DNA of 64,000 nucleotides. It comes from an uncultured Gemmatimonadota bacterium. GTDB lineage: Bacteria > Gemmatimonadota > Gemmatimonadetes > Gemmatimonadales > Gemmatimonadaceae. Position 1 is the stretch's first letter, and each line of letters opens with the position of its first letter. Position numbers and translations under genes: made by a program. The notes beneath the pieces are model-generated. The model made no database searches, was not told the origin of the DNA, and saw only the letters and a program-made list of their open reading frames with translations. The stretch is taken from NCBI GenBank assembly GCA_903882745.1, contig CAIRYG010000007.1, positions 101,998-165,997 on the forward strand. The letters run 5' to 3'. Of the stretch, positions 54,182-62,751 are shown piece by piece.

Positions 54182-55708
54182 ATGACTTTTTCCTTCCCTG
54201 CCATGAACCGCTCGCAGACCCGTGCCGTACTGCTCGTCGCCCTTCTCGTCCTCTCGGCGTGTGCCGGGCTCAAGGACGCGCTGACGGCCCACGTCGATGT
54301 CGTCGCTCGCGCCGGCTCGCAGGAACTCTCCGTCTCGCAGCTGGCCAAGCTGATGAGCGACGCGCAGGTCCCCGCCCGTAAGGACGTGGCTATCGCGATC
54401 GCTAATCTGTGGGTCAACTACCAGCTCGTCGGCATCGGCGGCTCCAAGGCAGACACCTCGGTTGACGCCGCCACGGTGGCCGACGCCATGTGGGCGCAGG
54501 TCGCGCAGATCAAGTCCAAGAAGTTCATGGAAGCGCTGGCCAAAAAGACCCCGACGGCCGATCCGTCGACCTTCCAAAAGCACTACGACGACGGCGACAT
54601 GCTCGCCGCCCGTCACATCCTGTTCATGGCCCGTCAGGGCATTGCGTCGCCCGCGCAGCGCGACTCGGCTAAGAAGCTCGCCGAGAAGATCGCCAAGACG
54701 CTGACCGTCGCGAACTTCGCCGATATGGCCAAGAAGTACAGCGCCGACGGCTCCAAGGATCAGGGCGGCGCGCTCGGCGTCTTCCCGAAGGGTGCCATGG
54801 TCAAGCCGTTCGAAGCCGCCGTGCTCGCGCTCAAGCCGGGGCAGATCAGCCCGGTCGTCGAGACCGAGTTCGGGTTCCATATCATCCTGCGTCAGCCCTA
54901 CGCCGAAGTCGCCGGCGAGTTCGCCTCGAAGTACGGGCAGACCTCGTCGCAGACCGCCGAGAGCACCTTCGTGGCTGGTCTCGAGAATGGCGCCAAGGTC
55001 GAAGTGAAGGGCGGCGCGGCAAAGATCGTGAAGTCGATCGGTGAAGACGTCGACGCCTACCGCGACGACAACACCGTGCTGGCCACCTCCAAGGTCGTGA
55101 ACCTGACCGCCGCGCGGATGGCCAAGTGGATCGCCGCCTTCCCGCCGCAGGTTCGCATCCGCGAACAGATCGCGCAGGCGCCGGACTCGGCCATGCCGTA
55201 CCTCGTCAAGAACATCATGCGCCAGGAGCTGCTGCTCCGCGCCGCCGACAGCGCCAAGCTCGGGCTCGACACGGCCGAAGTGAACGGCATGCAGCGTTCG
55301 TTCCACTCGGCATATATGGCCGGCATGACGGCACTCAAGGTGTCGCCGGCCCAGTTGGCCGACAGCGCCAAGTCGTCGTCCGAGCGCTCCAGCTTGGCCG
55401 CCAGCCGCGCCAATGCGTTCCTGAGCGGTGTGTTGAGCCAGAAGGAACAGTTTGTCGAAGTGCCGGAACCAATCGTCCTCGCGCTACGTAAGAAGTATGA
55501 AGGGCGCGTGGTTCAGGCCGGCATCGAGCGCGCCGTGGCGGACGTCGAAAAGGCAAAGGCGAAGGCGGATTCGGCCCGTAAGGCCGCAAGCCCGCAGTCG
55601 ATCGTGCCAATGCCGGGCGAGATGCCGGCGGGCGCTGCTCCGGCAGCACCGGCAGCACCGGCGGCACCGGCAGCACCGGCAGCACCGGCCGCACCGAAGA
55701 AGCCGTAA
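54182..55708 (+). CDS. PpiC-type peptidyl-prolyl isomerase lipoprotein
   Basis: 508 residues. A signal with lipobox (VLLVALLVLSAC) marks a lipoprotein. A parvulin (PpiC) domain occupies about 137-240: MLAARHILFMARQG, GSKDQGGALGVFPKG, ETEFGFHIILRQ. The rest is helical, SurA/PrsA-like. The C-terminus is a run of Ala-Pro units coded by a 9-bp repeat. It should help fold outer-membrane or exported proteins in the periplasm. Two starts are possible (54182 and 54203); neither has a good ribosome site. It is followed 17 bp later by a second PpiC protein. Confidence 0.88.
   Translation: MTFSFPAMNRSQTRAVLLVALLVLSACAGLKDALTAHVDVVARAGSQELSVSQLAKLMSDAQVPARKDVAIAIANLWVNYQLVGIGGSKADTSVDAATVADAMWAQVAQIKSKKFMEALAKKTPTADPSTFQKHYDDGDMLAARHILFMARQGIASPAQRDSAKKLAEKIAKTLTVANFADMAKKYSADGSKDQGGALGVFPKGAMVKPFEAAVLALKPGQISPVVETEFGFHIILRQPYAEVAGEFASKYGQTSSQTAESTFVAGLENGAKVEVKGGAAKIVKSIGEDVDAYRDDNTVLATSKVVNLTAARMAKWIAAFPPQVRIREQIAQAPDSAMPYLVKNIMRQELLLRAADSAKLGLDTAEVNGMQRSFHSAYMAGMTALKVSPAQLADSAKSSSERSSLAASRANAFLSGVLSQKEQFVEVPEPIVLALRKKYEGRVVQAGIERAVADVEKAKAKADSARKAASPQSIVPMPGEMPAGAAPAAPAAPAAPAAPAAPAAPKKP
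55638..55690 (+). repeat. 9-bp tandem repeat coding Pro-Ala-Ala
   Basis: About six units of CCGGCAGCA with small variation (one GCGGCA) encode repeated PAA at the end of the PpiC lipoprotein. Such tails can span the peptidoglycan layer or be simple slippage expansion. Confidence 0.85.
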
Positions 55709-55711
55709 CTC

Positions 55712-55716
55712 AGGAG
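55712..55716 (+). promoter_or_regulatory. Shine-Dalgarno site fixing the surA start
   Basis: AGGAG lies 9 nt before ATG 55726 but only 3 nt before the in-frame GTG 55720. This favours the ATG as start. Confidence 0.65.
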
Positions 55717-55725
55717 TCCGTGGTC

Positions 55726-57051
55726 ATGCGTCGTTCTTTCGCCATTCTGTTGTGCAGCGCCATCCCCGCCGTGGGGATGGCGCAGAAAGCGGCCGACCCG
55801 GCCCGCTCCGTTGCGGTCGACAAGGTCGTGGCCGTCGTCGGAACGCACCCGGTGCTCATGAGCGAAGTGCTCGACCGCATCGCGATGCTCCGCTCCCAAG
55901 GCGCCGAAGTGCCGCCGGACAGCGCGGGGCAGATGGCTATGGCGCGCGACGTGCTCAACATCGTCATCGACGAAGAAGTCCTCATTGCCGCAGCCAAGCA
56001 GTTCAAGATTGATGTGCCAGAAACGGACATCAACGCGAACGTCGAAAAGAAGTTCAAGGAAATCCGCGCCCGCGTGAAAACCGACACCGAGTGGCGTTCG
56101 GCACTCAAGCGCGAGGGATTCGGCACCGAAGGCGAGTTCCGGAAGTATCTGACCGACGGCGAACGTCGCTCCGAGCAGCAGCGGATCGCGATCGATTCGC
56201 TCAAGGCGCACGGCCGCTTCTCGGCGCCGGTGCAGGTCACCGAAAAGGAAATCGACGACGGCATCGAGAAGGTCAAGGATCGCCTCCCCAAGCGCCCCAC
56301 CGCGATTTCGTTCAAGCAGATCGTGATCGCGCCCCGCGCCAACGCGGCCAACGAGAAGCTCGCACTCGACAAAGCCCAGTCGATCCTCGACGAGGTCAAG
56401 AAGGGGGGCGACTTCGAGCAGATTGCCAAGCGTGAATCGATGGACCCCGGCTCCAAGGAGCGCGGTGGCGACCTCGGCTGGAACCGTCGTGGTGTGATGG
56501 TCCCCGAGTTCGACCGTGCGATGTTCGCCTTTGGCCCCGGACAGATCGTCCCCGTGGTGATCAAGACCACGCTCGGATACCACGTGATTAAGGTCGACCG
56601 CGTGCAGCCCGCCGAAGTGAAGGCGCGTCACGTGCTGATTATGCCCAAGCTCGACTCGGCCGATGTCGCACGGGCCCACACGCTGGCCGACTCCGTGATG
56701 AAGCTCTGGAAGGGCGGCATGCCCTATGACACCGTCGTCGCGAAGTTCCACGACAACGGCGAACTCACGAGCTATCCCGACCAGTATCCGATCGACAGCT
56801 TGCCCCCCGAGTACAAGGCGGCCGCTGGCGACGCGAAGTCGGGCGAGTTCGGCAAGCCGTTTGAGATTCCCAATCCGCAGACGGGATTCCCCAAGGTGGT
56901 GGTGCTCCGCATCACCGAGCGCACCGAAGAGGGGCCGATGACCAAGGCCGACATCCGCGACCGGATCCGTCAGCAGCTGCAGCAGGAAAAGCAGTTCCGC
57001 CGCATGTACGACCAGCTCCGCAAGGAGCAGTACGTGGTTGTCCGCATGTGA
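55726..57051 (+). CDS. surA: SurA-like periplasmic chaperone/isomerase
   Basis: 441 residues. Signal peptide MRRSFAILLCSAIPAVGMAQ, then a SurA N-terminal helical domain (VAVVGTHPVLMSEVLDRIAM and EEVLIAAAKQFKID). One clear parvulin domain lies at about 200-305 (TAISFKQIVIAPRA, KERGGDLGWNRRG, TTLGYHVIKVDRV) and a second, weaker one after VKARHVLIMPKLD. It escorts outer-membrane proteins. Its stop overlaps the pdxA start (TGATG). Together with the preceding lipoprotein it forms a two-gene folding unit. Confidence 0.9.
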   Translation: MRRSFAILLCSAIPAVGMAQKAADPARSVAVDKVVAVVGTHPVLMSEVLDRIAMLRSQGAEVPPDSAGQMAMARDVLNIVIDEEVLIAAAKQFKIDVPETDINANVEKKFKEIRARVKTDTEWRSALKREGFGTEGEFRKYLTDGERRSEQQRIAIDSLKAHGRFSAPVQVTEKEIDDGIEKVKDRLPKRPTAISFKQIVIAPRANAANEKLALDKAQSILDEVKKGGDFEQIAKRESMDPGSKERGGDLGWNRRGVMVPEFDRAMFAFGPGQIVPVVIKTTLGYHVIKVDRVQPAEVKARHVLIMPKLDSADVARAHTLADSVMKLWKGGMPYDTVVAKFHDNGELTSYPDQYPIDSLPPEYKAAAGDAKSGEFGKPFEIPNPQTGFPKVVVLRITERTEEGPMTKADIRDRIRQQLQQEKQFRRMYDQLRKEQYVVVRM

Positions 57052-57941
57052 TGACGCCTCGCGTGCGACTCGCGGTCACGCTGGGGGATCCCCGCGGAAT
57101 CGGTCCCGAGATCGTGCGCAAGGCACTGGCCGACGCGCGAGTGCGCGCGGCCTGCGATCCGGTCGTGGTTGGCCCCAAAGGCACCGGCACCGCGGTCGAC
57201 GTGTCGCTGGGCACGTGGAGCCCCACTGCGTCAGAAGCTGAGGCGGGCCGATTCTCTGGGCTCGCCATTGCTCGTGCCGTAGAACTCGCGCAGTCGGGCA
57301 CGGTGCAGGGGATTGTGACCGCACCGATCGACAAGCACGCCCTACTCGCCGGCGGCTACGACTTTCCCGGGCACACGGAGATGCTTGCCGCGCTCACCGG
57401 GTGCCCGGTCGCGATGATGCTCGCCTCCGACACACTCCGCGTGGTGCTCGCGACCACGCACATTCCGCTCCGCGATGTGCCAGGCGCGGTCACGGCTGAT
57501 GCGCTCCGGAGCGCGGCGCGTGTGACCCGTGCGGGGCTGCGCGACCAGTTCGGCATTGCGGAGCCGCGCTTGGCCCTCTGCGCGCTCAACCCGCACGCGG
57601 GCGACGGCGGACGCTTTGGCACCGAAGACGACCTCCTGCTCGCTCCTGTGGCCCGCGAGATGGGAATGGCAGGACCGTTCCCGGCCGACACGGTGTTCGT
57701 GCGCGCCATGCGCGGTGAGTTTGACGCGGTGATCGCGCCGTATCACGACGTGGGGATGACAGCAATCAAGGTCGCGAGTTTCGGCAGCGCGGTGAATGTG
57801 ACGCTCGGCTTGCCCTTCCCGCGCACCTCGCCGGACCACGGCACGGCACTCGATATCGCGGGGCAGGATCGGGCGGACCCGGCGTCGATGATCCAAGCTA
57901 TGCTCGTGGCGTGTTCGATGGTGGTGCGCGCTCGGGGGTAG
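57051..57941 (+). CDS. pdxA: 4-hydroxythreonine-4-phosphate dehydrogenase PdxA
   Basis: 296 residues, slightly shorter than the usual 320-330. It oxidises 4-phosphohydroxythreonine in pyridoxal phosphate synthesis by the DXP-dependent route. LAVTLGDPRGIGPEI opens the family; metal-binding His residues are in GHTEMLA, APYHDVGMTAIKV and RTSPDHGTALDIAG. The ATG at 57051 overlaps the surA stop. surA-pdxA neighbours are known from other bacteria, which supports both calls. Confidence 0.94.
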   Translation: MTPRVRLAVTLGDPRGIGPEIVRKALADARVRAACDPVVVGPKGTGTAVDVSLGTWSPTASEAEAGRFSGLAIARAVELAQSGTVQGIVTAPIDKHALLAGGYDFPGHTEMLAALTGCPVAMMLASDTLRVVLATTHIPLRDVPGAVTADALRSAARVTRAGLRDQFGIAEPRLALCALNPHAGDGGRFGTEDDLLLAPVAREMGMAGPFPADTVFVRAMRGEFDAVIAPYHDVGMTAIKVASFGSAVNVTLGLPFPRTSPDHGTALDIAGQDRADPASMIQAMLVACSMVVRARG

Positions 57942-57966
57942 GCACTCCGACCGTTCGGAGCAAGGA

Positions 57967-59277
57967 TCACACGGACGCCGTGTCCTTCTGCACAACGAGC
58001 AGCCCCACTCGCCGACCCACCATCGACCGCACCACGAACGACGCGCCACCGCCAACCACGCGGTCACCTACGATCGGCAGGCGCCCGAGGGCGCCAAACA
58101 CAAAGCCGCCGACCGTCGTGTAGTCCGTGTCGGGGACGCTCAACTCCCAGCGCAAGTTGAACTCGCGGATCGGCGTGGAGCCTTGCACCTGCAGCTCGCC
58201 CGACGCCGTGGCCGGAAGCTTCGCCTCGGTCGTCTCGTCGTATTCATCGAGGATTTCGCCAACGATCTCCTCGAGCAGATCTTCCATCGTCACAAGCCCC
58301 GCCGTGCCGCCGTACTCGTCGAGGACAATCGCCATGTGTTCCTTGAGGCGTTTGAAATCGCCGAGGACTTCTTCGACTTCACGGGACCCCGGAACCACGT
58401 GGATGCGCCGCATAATCTGGCGGACCGCAAAGTCCTCGGCGCGCGTGGGGTCGCGGAGGATCGGGAGCAGATCCTTGGCGTGCAGCATGCCGACCACGTT
58501 GTCGATCGTGTCGTCGTACACCGGGTAGCGCGAGAAGCCCGCCTCTTCCACCGTGCGTGCCGCGTCGTCGAGGGCGGCGTCGACCGTGAGGGCGACAATC
58601 GCAGTGCGCGGGGTCATGACTTCGCGGGCGTTCTTCTCGGAAAACTCAAACACGCCGCCAATCAGCTGGGCGTCGTCGCTGTCGATCGCGCCCTGTTCTT
58701 CGCTCTGCTCCACGAGCATGCGGAGCTCATCCGGGGAGTGAACGGCGTCGTGGCCCACTTGGGCGCGCTGGCCGAACAGCCGCAGGACGCCGCGCGCCGA
58801 GAGGTTGAGCACTGTGGTGAAGGGGCGCACGAACCAGGCAAAGACCAGGAGCGGCGGGGAGAGCCACTTGGCAAATATTTCTGGCTGGTGCAGCGCGGCG
58901 GCGCGTGGGGCGAGCTCGCCAAACACCACGTGGCAGAATGTCACAGAGAGCAGCGCGACTATGGCGCCAGCGCTGACGCGGAGCGATTGTTCTAGGGCGA
59001 AGGGGAGGCTGGCCAGCAGTGATTCGAACGAGTGCGCGAGCGCTCCTTCGGCGGCCCAGCCAAGTCCGAGCGACGCGAGGGTGATGCCGAGCTGGCTGGC
59101 GGAGAGCACCTTCTCGAGATTACCGGAGGCCTGGAGTGCGAATCGGGCAATCCGATCGCCCGAGCGGACCATGGCCTGCAATCGTGTGCGACGTGAGCGC
59201 ACGAGCGCAAACTCCACGGCCACGAAGTAGCCGTTGAGCAGCAAGAGGAGAACAATGACCCCGAAGCGTTCTAGCAC
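57967..59277 (-). CDS. CNNM/CorC-HlyC family membrane protein
   Basis: 436 residues. An N-terminal DUF21 membrane domain (FGVIVLLLLLNGYFVAVEFALV and further helices to about 185) is followed by two CBS domains (AREVMTPRTAIVALTVD, DNVVGMLHAKDLLPIL ... IVLDEYGGTAGLVTMEDLLEEIVGEI in parts) and a C-terminal CorC/HlyC domain. Such proteins are linked to magnesium or cobalt transport or its regulation. GTG start at 59277 with TAACTT exactly 6 nt upstream. Its first codons overlap the start of the divergent zinc exporter gene. Confidence 0.9.
   Translation of the reverse strand: MLERFGVIVLLLLLNGYFVAVEFALVRSRRTRLQAMVRSGDRIARFALQASGNLEKVLSASQLGITLASLGLGWAAEGALAHSFESLLASLPFALEQSLRVSAGAIVALLSVTFCHVVFGELAPRAAALHQPEIFAKWLSPPLLVFAWFVRPFTTVLNLSARGVLRLFGQRAQVGHDAVHSPDELRMLVEQSEEQGAIDSDDAQLIGGVFEFSEKNAREVMTPRTAIVALTVDAALDDAARTVEEAGFSRYPVYDDTIDNVVGMLHAKDLLPILRDPTRAEDFAVRQIMRRIHVVPGSREVEEVLGDFKRLKEHMAIVLDEYGGTAGLVTMEDLLEEIVGEILDEYDETTEAKLPATASGELQVQGSTPIREFNLRWELSVPDTDYTTVGGFVFGALGRLPIVGDRVVGGGASFVVRSMVGRRVGLLVVQKDTASV
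59245..59250 (+). promoter_or_regulatory. Shine-Dalgarno site of the CDF gene, inside corC
   Basis: GAGGAG lies 4 nt before ATG 59255 on the plus strand. It supports that start even though it lies within the first codons of the opposite-strand CNNM/CorC gene. Confidence 0.65.
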
Positions 59278-60286
59278 GGATTCAAGTTACCCGGATTGTT
59301 CGACACACCGCCAGCGGACGCCGGCGGAATCGCACGCGCACGGGCACGATCATAGCCACGGGCATAGCCATGGGCATAGCCATGGGCATAGCCACGGGCT
59401 GGGTGGGCACCATCATCACCATCACAGCGGGGCCGGGCTCAAGGGCGCGCTGATTATTACCGCGATTTTCTTGGTGGCGGAGGTGATTGGCGGGCTCGTG
59501 TCGAACTCGCTGACGTTGCTCGCCGACGCGGGCCACATGGCCACCGATGTGGGTGCGCTCGCGTTCTCGTTGTTCGTGGCCTGGCTCAGCCGCCAGCCGG
59601 CGACGAATGAAAAGAGCTACGGGTATCTGCGCTGGGAAATCCTTGCGGCGCTGCTCAATGGCGCCACACTGCTAGCGATCTCGGCGGCCATCGTGTGGGA
59701 GGCGATCGTTCGGTTCCAGCATCCAGAGCCGGTGGCCACCGGTATCATGTTCTGGGTGGCGGTCGCCGGCTTTGTGGCGAACGCGGTGTCGGCGCGCTTG
59801 CTGCACGCGGGCGCTGCGCATTCGCTCAATGTGCGGGGCGCGTATTTGCACATTTTGGGCGACCTCTTGGGGTCCGCGGCCGCGATTGTTGCGGCGTTAC
59901 TCATTCGGTACAAAGGGTGGACCATTGCCGATCCCATTGCGTCGATTGTGATGACGGTGATGATCATTCGCGGGAGCTGGTCGCTGGTGAAAGAGAGTGT
60001 GGACATCCTGCTTGAGGCCACGCCGGATCACATTGATCCCACGGCGGTGCGCGCCTCGCTGGCGCGTGTGCCCGCGGTGGAGTCGGTGCACGACCTGCAC
60101 ATTTGGACGCTCACCTCTGGGGTGATCGCCATGAGTGCGCACGCCCTGGTGTCGGATCCGGCGCGGAATCAGGAGGCACTGGAGGCCATGACCGCGGCTG
60201 TGGCGGCGCATGGAATTCACCACGTGACCATCCAGATTGAAGGGCGTTCCCTAGCGGCCTGCGCCCCGGAACTTGTGCACGCCTGA
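59255..60286 (+). CDS. Cation diffusion facilitator (zinc exporter)
   Basis: 343 residues. The N-terminal tail is an extreme His/Gly/Ser repeat that ends in six His, typical of metal-loading loops. Six TM segments follow; the transport-site residues are in LADAGHMATDVGA and LHILGDLLGSAA (HxxxD pairs). The cytosolic C-terminal domain (VHDLHIWTLTSGVIAMSAH) is standard. It exports Zn2+ or a similar ion by proton antiport across the inner membrane. Start ATG 59255 has GAGGAG 4 nt before it, and lies 23 bp inside the opposite-strand corC gene. Confidence 0.93.
   Translation: MTPKRSSTDSSYPDCSTHRQRTPAESHAHGHDHSHGHSHGHSHGHSHGLGGHHHHHHSGAGLKGALIITAIFLVAEVIGGLVSNSLTLLADAGHMATDVGALAFSLFVAWLSRQPATNEKSYGYLRWEILAALLNGATLLAISAAIVWEAIVRFQHPEPVATGIMFWVAVAGFVANAVSARLLHAGAAHSLNVRGAYLHILGDLLGSAAAIVAALLIRYKGWTIADPIASIVMTVMIIRGSWSLVKESVDILLEATPDHIDPTAVRASLARVPAVESVHDLHIWTLTSGVIAMSAHALVSDPARNQEALEAMTAAVAAHGIHHVTIQIEGRSLAACAPELVHA
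59284..59289 (-). promoter_or_regulatory. -10-like TAACTT for the CNNM/CorC gene
   Basis: Minus strand: TAACTT, six bases (GAATCC), GTG at 59277. The site lies inside the coding region of the divergent CDF gene. Confidence 0.6.
59325..59425 (+). repeat. His-rich 12-bp tandem repeat and six-His run in the CDF gene
   Basis: Units of the type CATAGCCACGGG (with ACG/ATG variation) encode HSHG repeats; the stretch ends at 59408-59425 with six consecutive His codons. Confidence 0.9.
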
Positions 60287-60361
60287 GGCTGGTTGGGCGC
60301 CTCCAGGGCAGCAATCGCCACGGATTCGGCTTAGAGGGCAGACTTTACGGATGTCCTGAGT

Positions 60362-60367
60362 TATATT
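60362..60367 (+). promoter_or_regulatory. -10-like TATATT for typA
   Basis: TATATT, eight bases (TCAAGGCT), ATG at 60376. No -35 at the right distance. The bases ATTTCAAGGCT recur at the tRNA-Ile promoter (62749-62759). Confidence 0.55.
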
Positions 60368-60375
60368 TCAAGGCT

Positions 60376-62208
60376 ATGGATATCCGTAACATCGCTATCA
60401 TTGCCCACGTCGACCACGGGAAGACTACCCTCGTCGACCAGATGCTCCGTCAAGCGGGTGCGTTCCGCGCGAATCAGGTGGTTGCTGAGCGCGTGATGGA
60501 CTCTAATCCGCTCGAGCGCGAGCGAGGCATCACCATCCTGGCCAAGAACACTTCGGTGCGCTGGCACGGGACCAAGATGAACATTGTCGATACGCCAGGC
60601 CACGCCGATTTCGGTGGCGAGGTTGAGCGTATCCTTCGTATGGTCGACGGCGTGCTGCTCGTCGTGGACGCCTTTGATGGCCCGATGCCGCAGACGCGGT
60701 TCGTGCTACGCAAGGCGCTCGCGTTGGGGCGTACCCCGATCATCGTCGTCAACAAGATCGACCGTCCGGGCGCCGACCCGATGCGCGTCCACGAGGAGGT
60801 CCTCGACCTCCTGATCGAGCTCGAGGCCACCGAGGCTCAGCTCGACGCACCGTTCGTGTACGCCTCCGGGCGTACCGGCGTGGCGACGATGGACATGGAG
60901 ACGCCGGCCATTGACCTCGTCCCGCTGTTCGAGACGATCGTCAAGCATGTGCCGCCGCCGCCCGCTGAGCTGAACGGCACCTTCCAGATGCTCGTCTCCA
61001 CCATTGACTACTCGCCGTACCTGGGTCGCTTGGCGATCGGGCGTATTGAGCGTGGCACGGTCAAGGTGGGTGATCAGGTGGCGCTGTTGCCCCTCGATCA
61101 GACGTCCAAGGCAACGGTCAGCAAAGTCACCAAGCTCTACGGATTTGAAGGGCTCGAGCGTATTGAAATCCCGAGTGCCAACGCCGGCGAGATTGTGTCG
61201 CTTGCCGGGCTCGAAGGGGTGGAAATCGGCCTGACCCTCACCGATCCCGAGTTCCCCGATCGCCTCGAAGGCATCGCGGTCGAAGAGCCAACCATCTCGG
61301 TGGACTTCCTCGTCAACAACTCGCCGTTCGCGGGACAGGACGGCAAGTTCGTCACGAGCCGTCAGATTTACGAGCGGTTGCAGAAGGAGCTCGAGAAGAA
61401 CGTCGCGCTCCGCGTGGACGACACGGATTCCACCGACACGTGGACGGTGAGCGGCCGCGGGGAATTGCACCTCACGATTCTCATGGAGACCATGCGTCGT
61501 GAAGGGTTCGAGTTCCAGGTGTCGCGTCCGCGCGTGATTCTGCACGTCGGCGACAAGGGCGAGAAGATGGAGCCGTACGAAGAGCTCGCGATCGACGTGC
61601 CCGAGGAATACATGGGCGTCGTCATCGAAGCACTCGGCCCCCGCAAGGCGCAGATGTTGGAAATGAAGAACCCCGGGCAGGGGATGGTACGAATTCTTTA
61701 CAAGATTCCTGCTCGCGGATTGTTTGGCTATCGCTCAGAGTTCATGACGAGCACGCGTGGCACGGGCATCATCCATCACCGGTTCCTGGAATACGGGCCG
61801 TGGGCGGGACACCTAGAAGGGCGCGCGCGCGGCGTGCTGGTGTCGATGGAAGGCGGTACGATCATCGCCTTTGCGCTCGGCAACCTGCAGGATCGCTCGA
61901 CGCTGTTCGTGTCGCCAGGCGACGCCGTATACGAAGGGATGGTGGTGGGCGAGAGTGCGCGCCCGGGTGATATGGACGTGAACCCGACGCGTGAAAAGAA
62001 GCTCACCAACATGCGCAGCAAGAGCGCCGACGATCACATCACGTTGGAGCCGCCCCGGGTGTTGACGTTGGAAGGGGCGCTTGAGTATATCGAAGACGAT
62101 GAGTTGATCGAGGTCACGCCGAAGTCCATTCGGTTGCGCAAGCGCAAGTTGCTGGCGACTGACCGAAAGAAGGTCTCGCGCGAGGCCAAGCGGGATCGCG
62201 ACGCGTAG
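60376..62208 (+). CDS. typA: Ribosome-associated GTPase TypA/BipA
   Basis: 610 residues, full length. A translational GTPase involved in ribosome assembly and stress adaptation. G1 [11 protein letters not shown] (about 10-20), G3 [12 protein letters not shown]4 VNKIDRPGA, then elongation-factor-like domains II, III, V and the BipA-specific C-terminal part ([15 protein letters not shown]). TATATT stands 8 nt before the ATG. It is the second LepA/EF-G-type GTPase in the window. Followed at 118 bp by a gene for an acidic protein. Confidence 0.97.
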   Translation: MDIRNIAIIAHVDHGKTTLVDQMLRQAGAFRANQVVAERVMDSNPLERERGITILAKNTSVRWHGTKMNIVDTPGHADFGGEVERILRMVDGVLLVVDAFDGPMPQTRFVLRKALALGRTPIIVVNKIDRPGADPMRVHEEVLDLLIELEATEAQLDAPFVYASGRTGVATMDMETPAIDLVPLFETIVKHVPPPPAELNGTFQMLVSTIDYSPYLGRLAIGRIERGTVKVGDQVALLPLDQTSKATVSKVTKLYGFEGLERIEIPSANAGEIVSLAGLEGVEIGLTLTDPEFPDRLEGIAVEEPTISVDFLVNNSPFAGQDGKFVTSRQIYERLQKELEKNVALRVDDTDSTDTWTVSGRGELHLTILMETMRREGFEFQVSRPRVILHVGDKGEKMEPYEELAIDVPEEYMGVVIEALGPRKAQMLEMKNPGQGMVRILYKIPARGLFGYRSEFMTSTRGTGIIHHRFLEYGPWAGHLEGRARGVLVSMEGGTIIAFALGNLQDRSTLFVSPGDAVYEGMVVGESARPGDMDVNPTREKKLTNMRSKSADDHITLEPPRVLTLEGALEYIEDDELIEVTPKSIRLRKRKLLATDRKKVSREAKRDRDA

Positions 62209-62326
62209 TTGGCGTCGCGTAGGTGGCGTCTCGCTCCACGCGTTGCACACCGTGTGGCGTAGGTTGTAGGTAAGCACCTGATTCGCGCGTCATCCTCTTT
62301 GATTCATCCAGCGGAGATCTGGGCAT

Positions 62327-62680
62327 ATGTCGGGCAGTGTGGCGTTGTTCGCGACCGGAGAGCACGAGTTCAATCTGGACGCTGCCGCGGAGTGGGCTGA
62401 GCAAGTGCGAGGGGGTGGGCGTTGGCGTTCTGCGGTGAAGAACGACGACGACATTGACCCGAATGATGAGCAGCCGGACGAAGATCTAGACGACCTCGAC
62501 GAGGACGACGAGTTTGACGATCCGGAGGATGTGGACGGCGACGATCTGGACGACGATGATGTCGAGGACGACGACGAGCTTGGCGACCTGGACGATGATT
62601 TGATTGATCTGGACGACGAGTACGACGACGCCGAGGACGAGGACCGCGGGTTGGGTGGCGGCCACAAGTTCGTCGAGTAG
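62327..62680 (+). CDS. Small extremely acidic protein
   Basis: 117 residues. The first 38 (MSGSVALFATGEHEFNLDAA ... RWRSAVK) look like a small folded part. From residue 39 to 107, 46 of 69 residues are Asp or Glu, with only scattered Leu/Ile/Val. The end is RGLGGGHKFVE. No family recognised. A GCGGAG lies about 10 nt before the ATG. Possible roles: DNA or RNA mimic, RNA-polymerase-delta-like factor, ribosome or metal-binding protein; none is supported beyond composition. Confidence 0.7.
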   Translation: MSGSVALFATGEHEFNLDAAAEWAEQVRGGGRWRSAVKNDDDIDPNDEQPDEDLDDLDEDDEFDDPEDVDGDDLDDDDVEDDDELGDLDDDLIDLDDEYDDAEDEDRGLGGGHKFVE

Positions 62681-62722
62681 CGGTTGCTGGGTGGGGAGTT
62701 TTGCGATTGTGGTGCTGAAACG

Positions 62723-62751
62723 TTGACGGACGGCCTTGAAGAGGCTTTATT
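62723..62751 (+). promoter_or_regulatory. sigma-70-like promoter of tRNA-Ile
   Basis: TTGACG (62723-62728), exactly 17 bases, TTTATT (62746-62751). Transcription would start near 62758, about 30 nt before the tRNA. The same architecture is found before tRNA-Asn. Confidence 0.75.

Noticed and set aside
51974..55306. Long minus-strand ORFs opposite mfd and the PpiC lipoprotein gene.
   Set aside because: Shadows; the composition is His/Arg/Gly/Glu-rich without any domain.
59325..59425. His codon repeats in the CDF gene as a CRISPR or regulatory repeat.
   Set aside because: The repeats are in frame and code a known kind of metal-binding loop.
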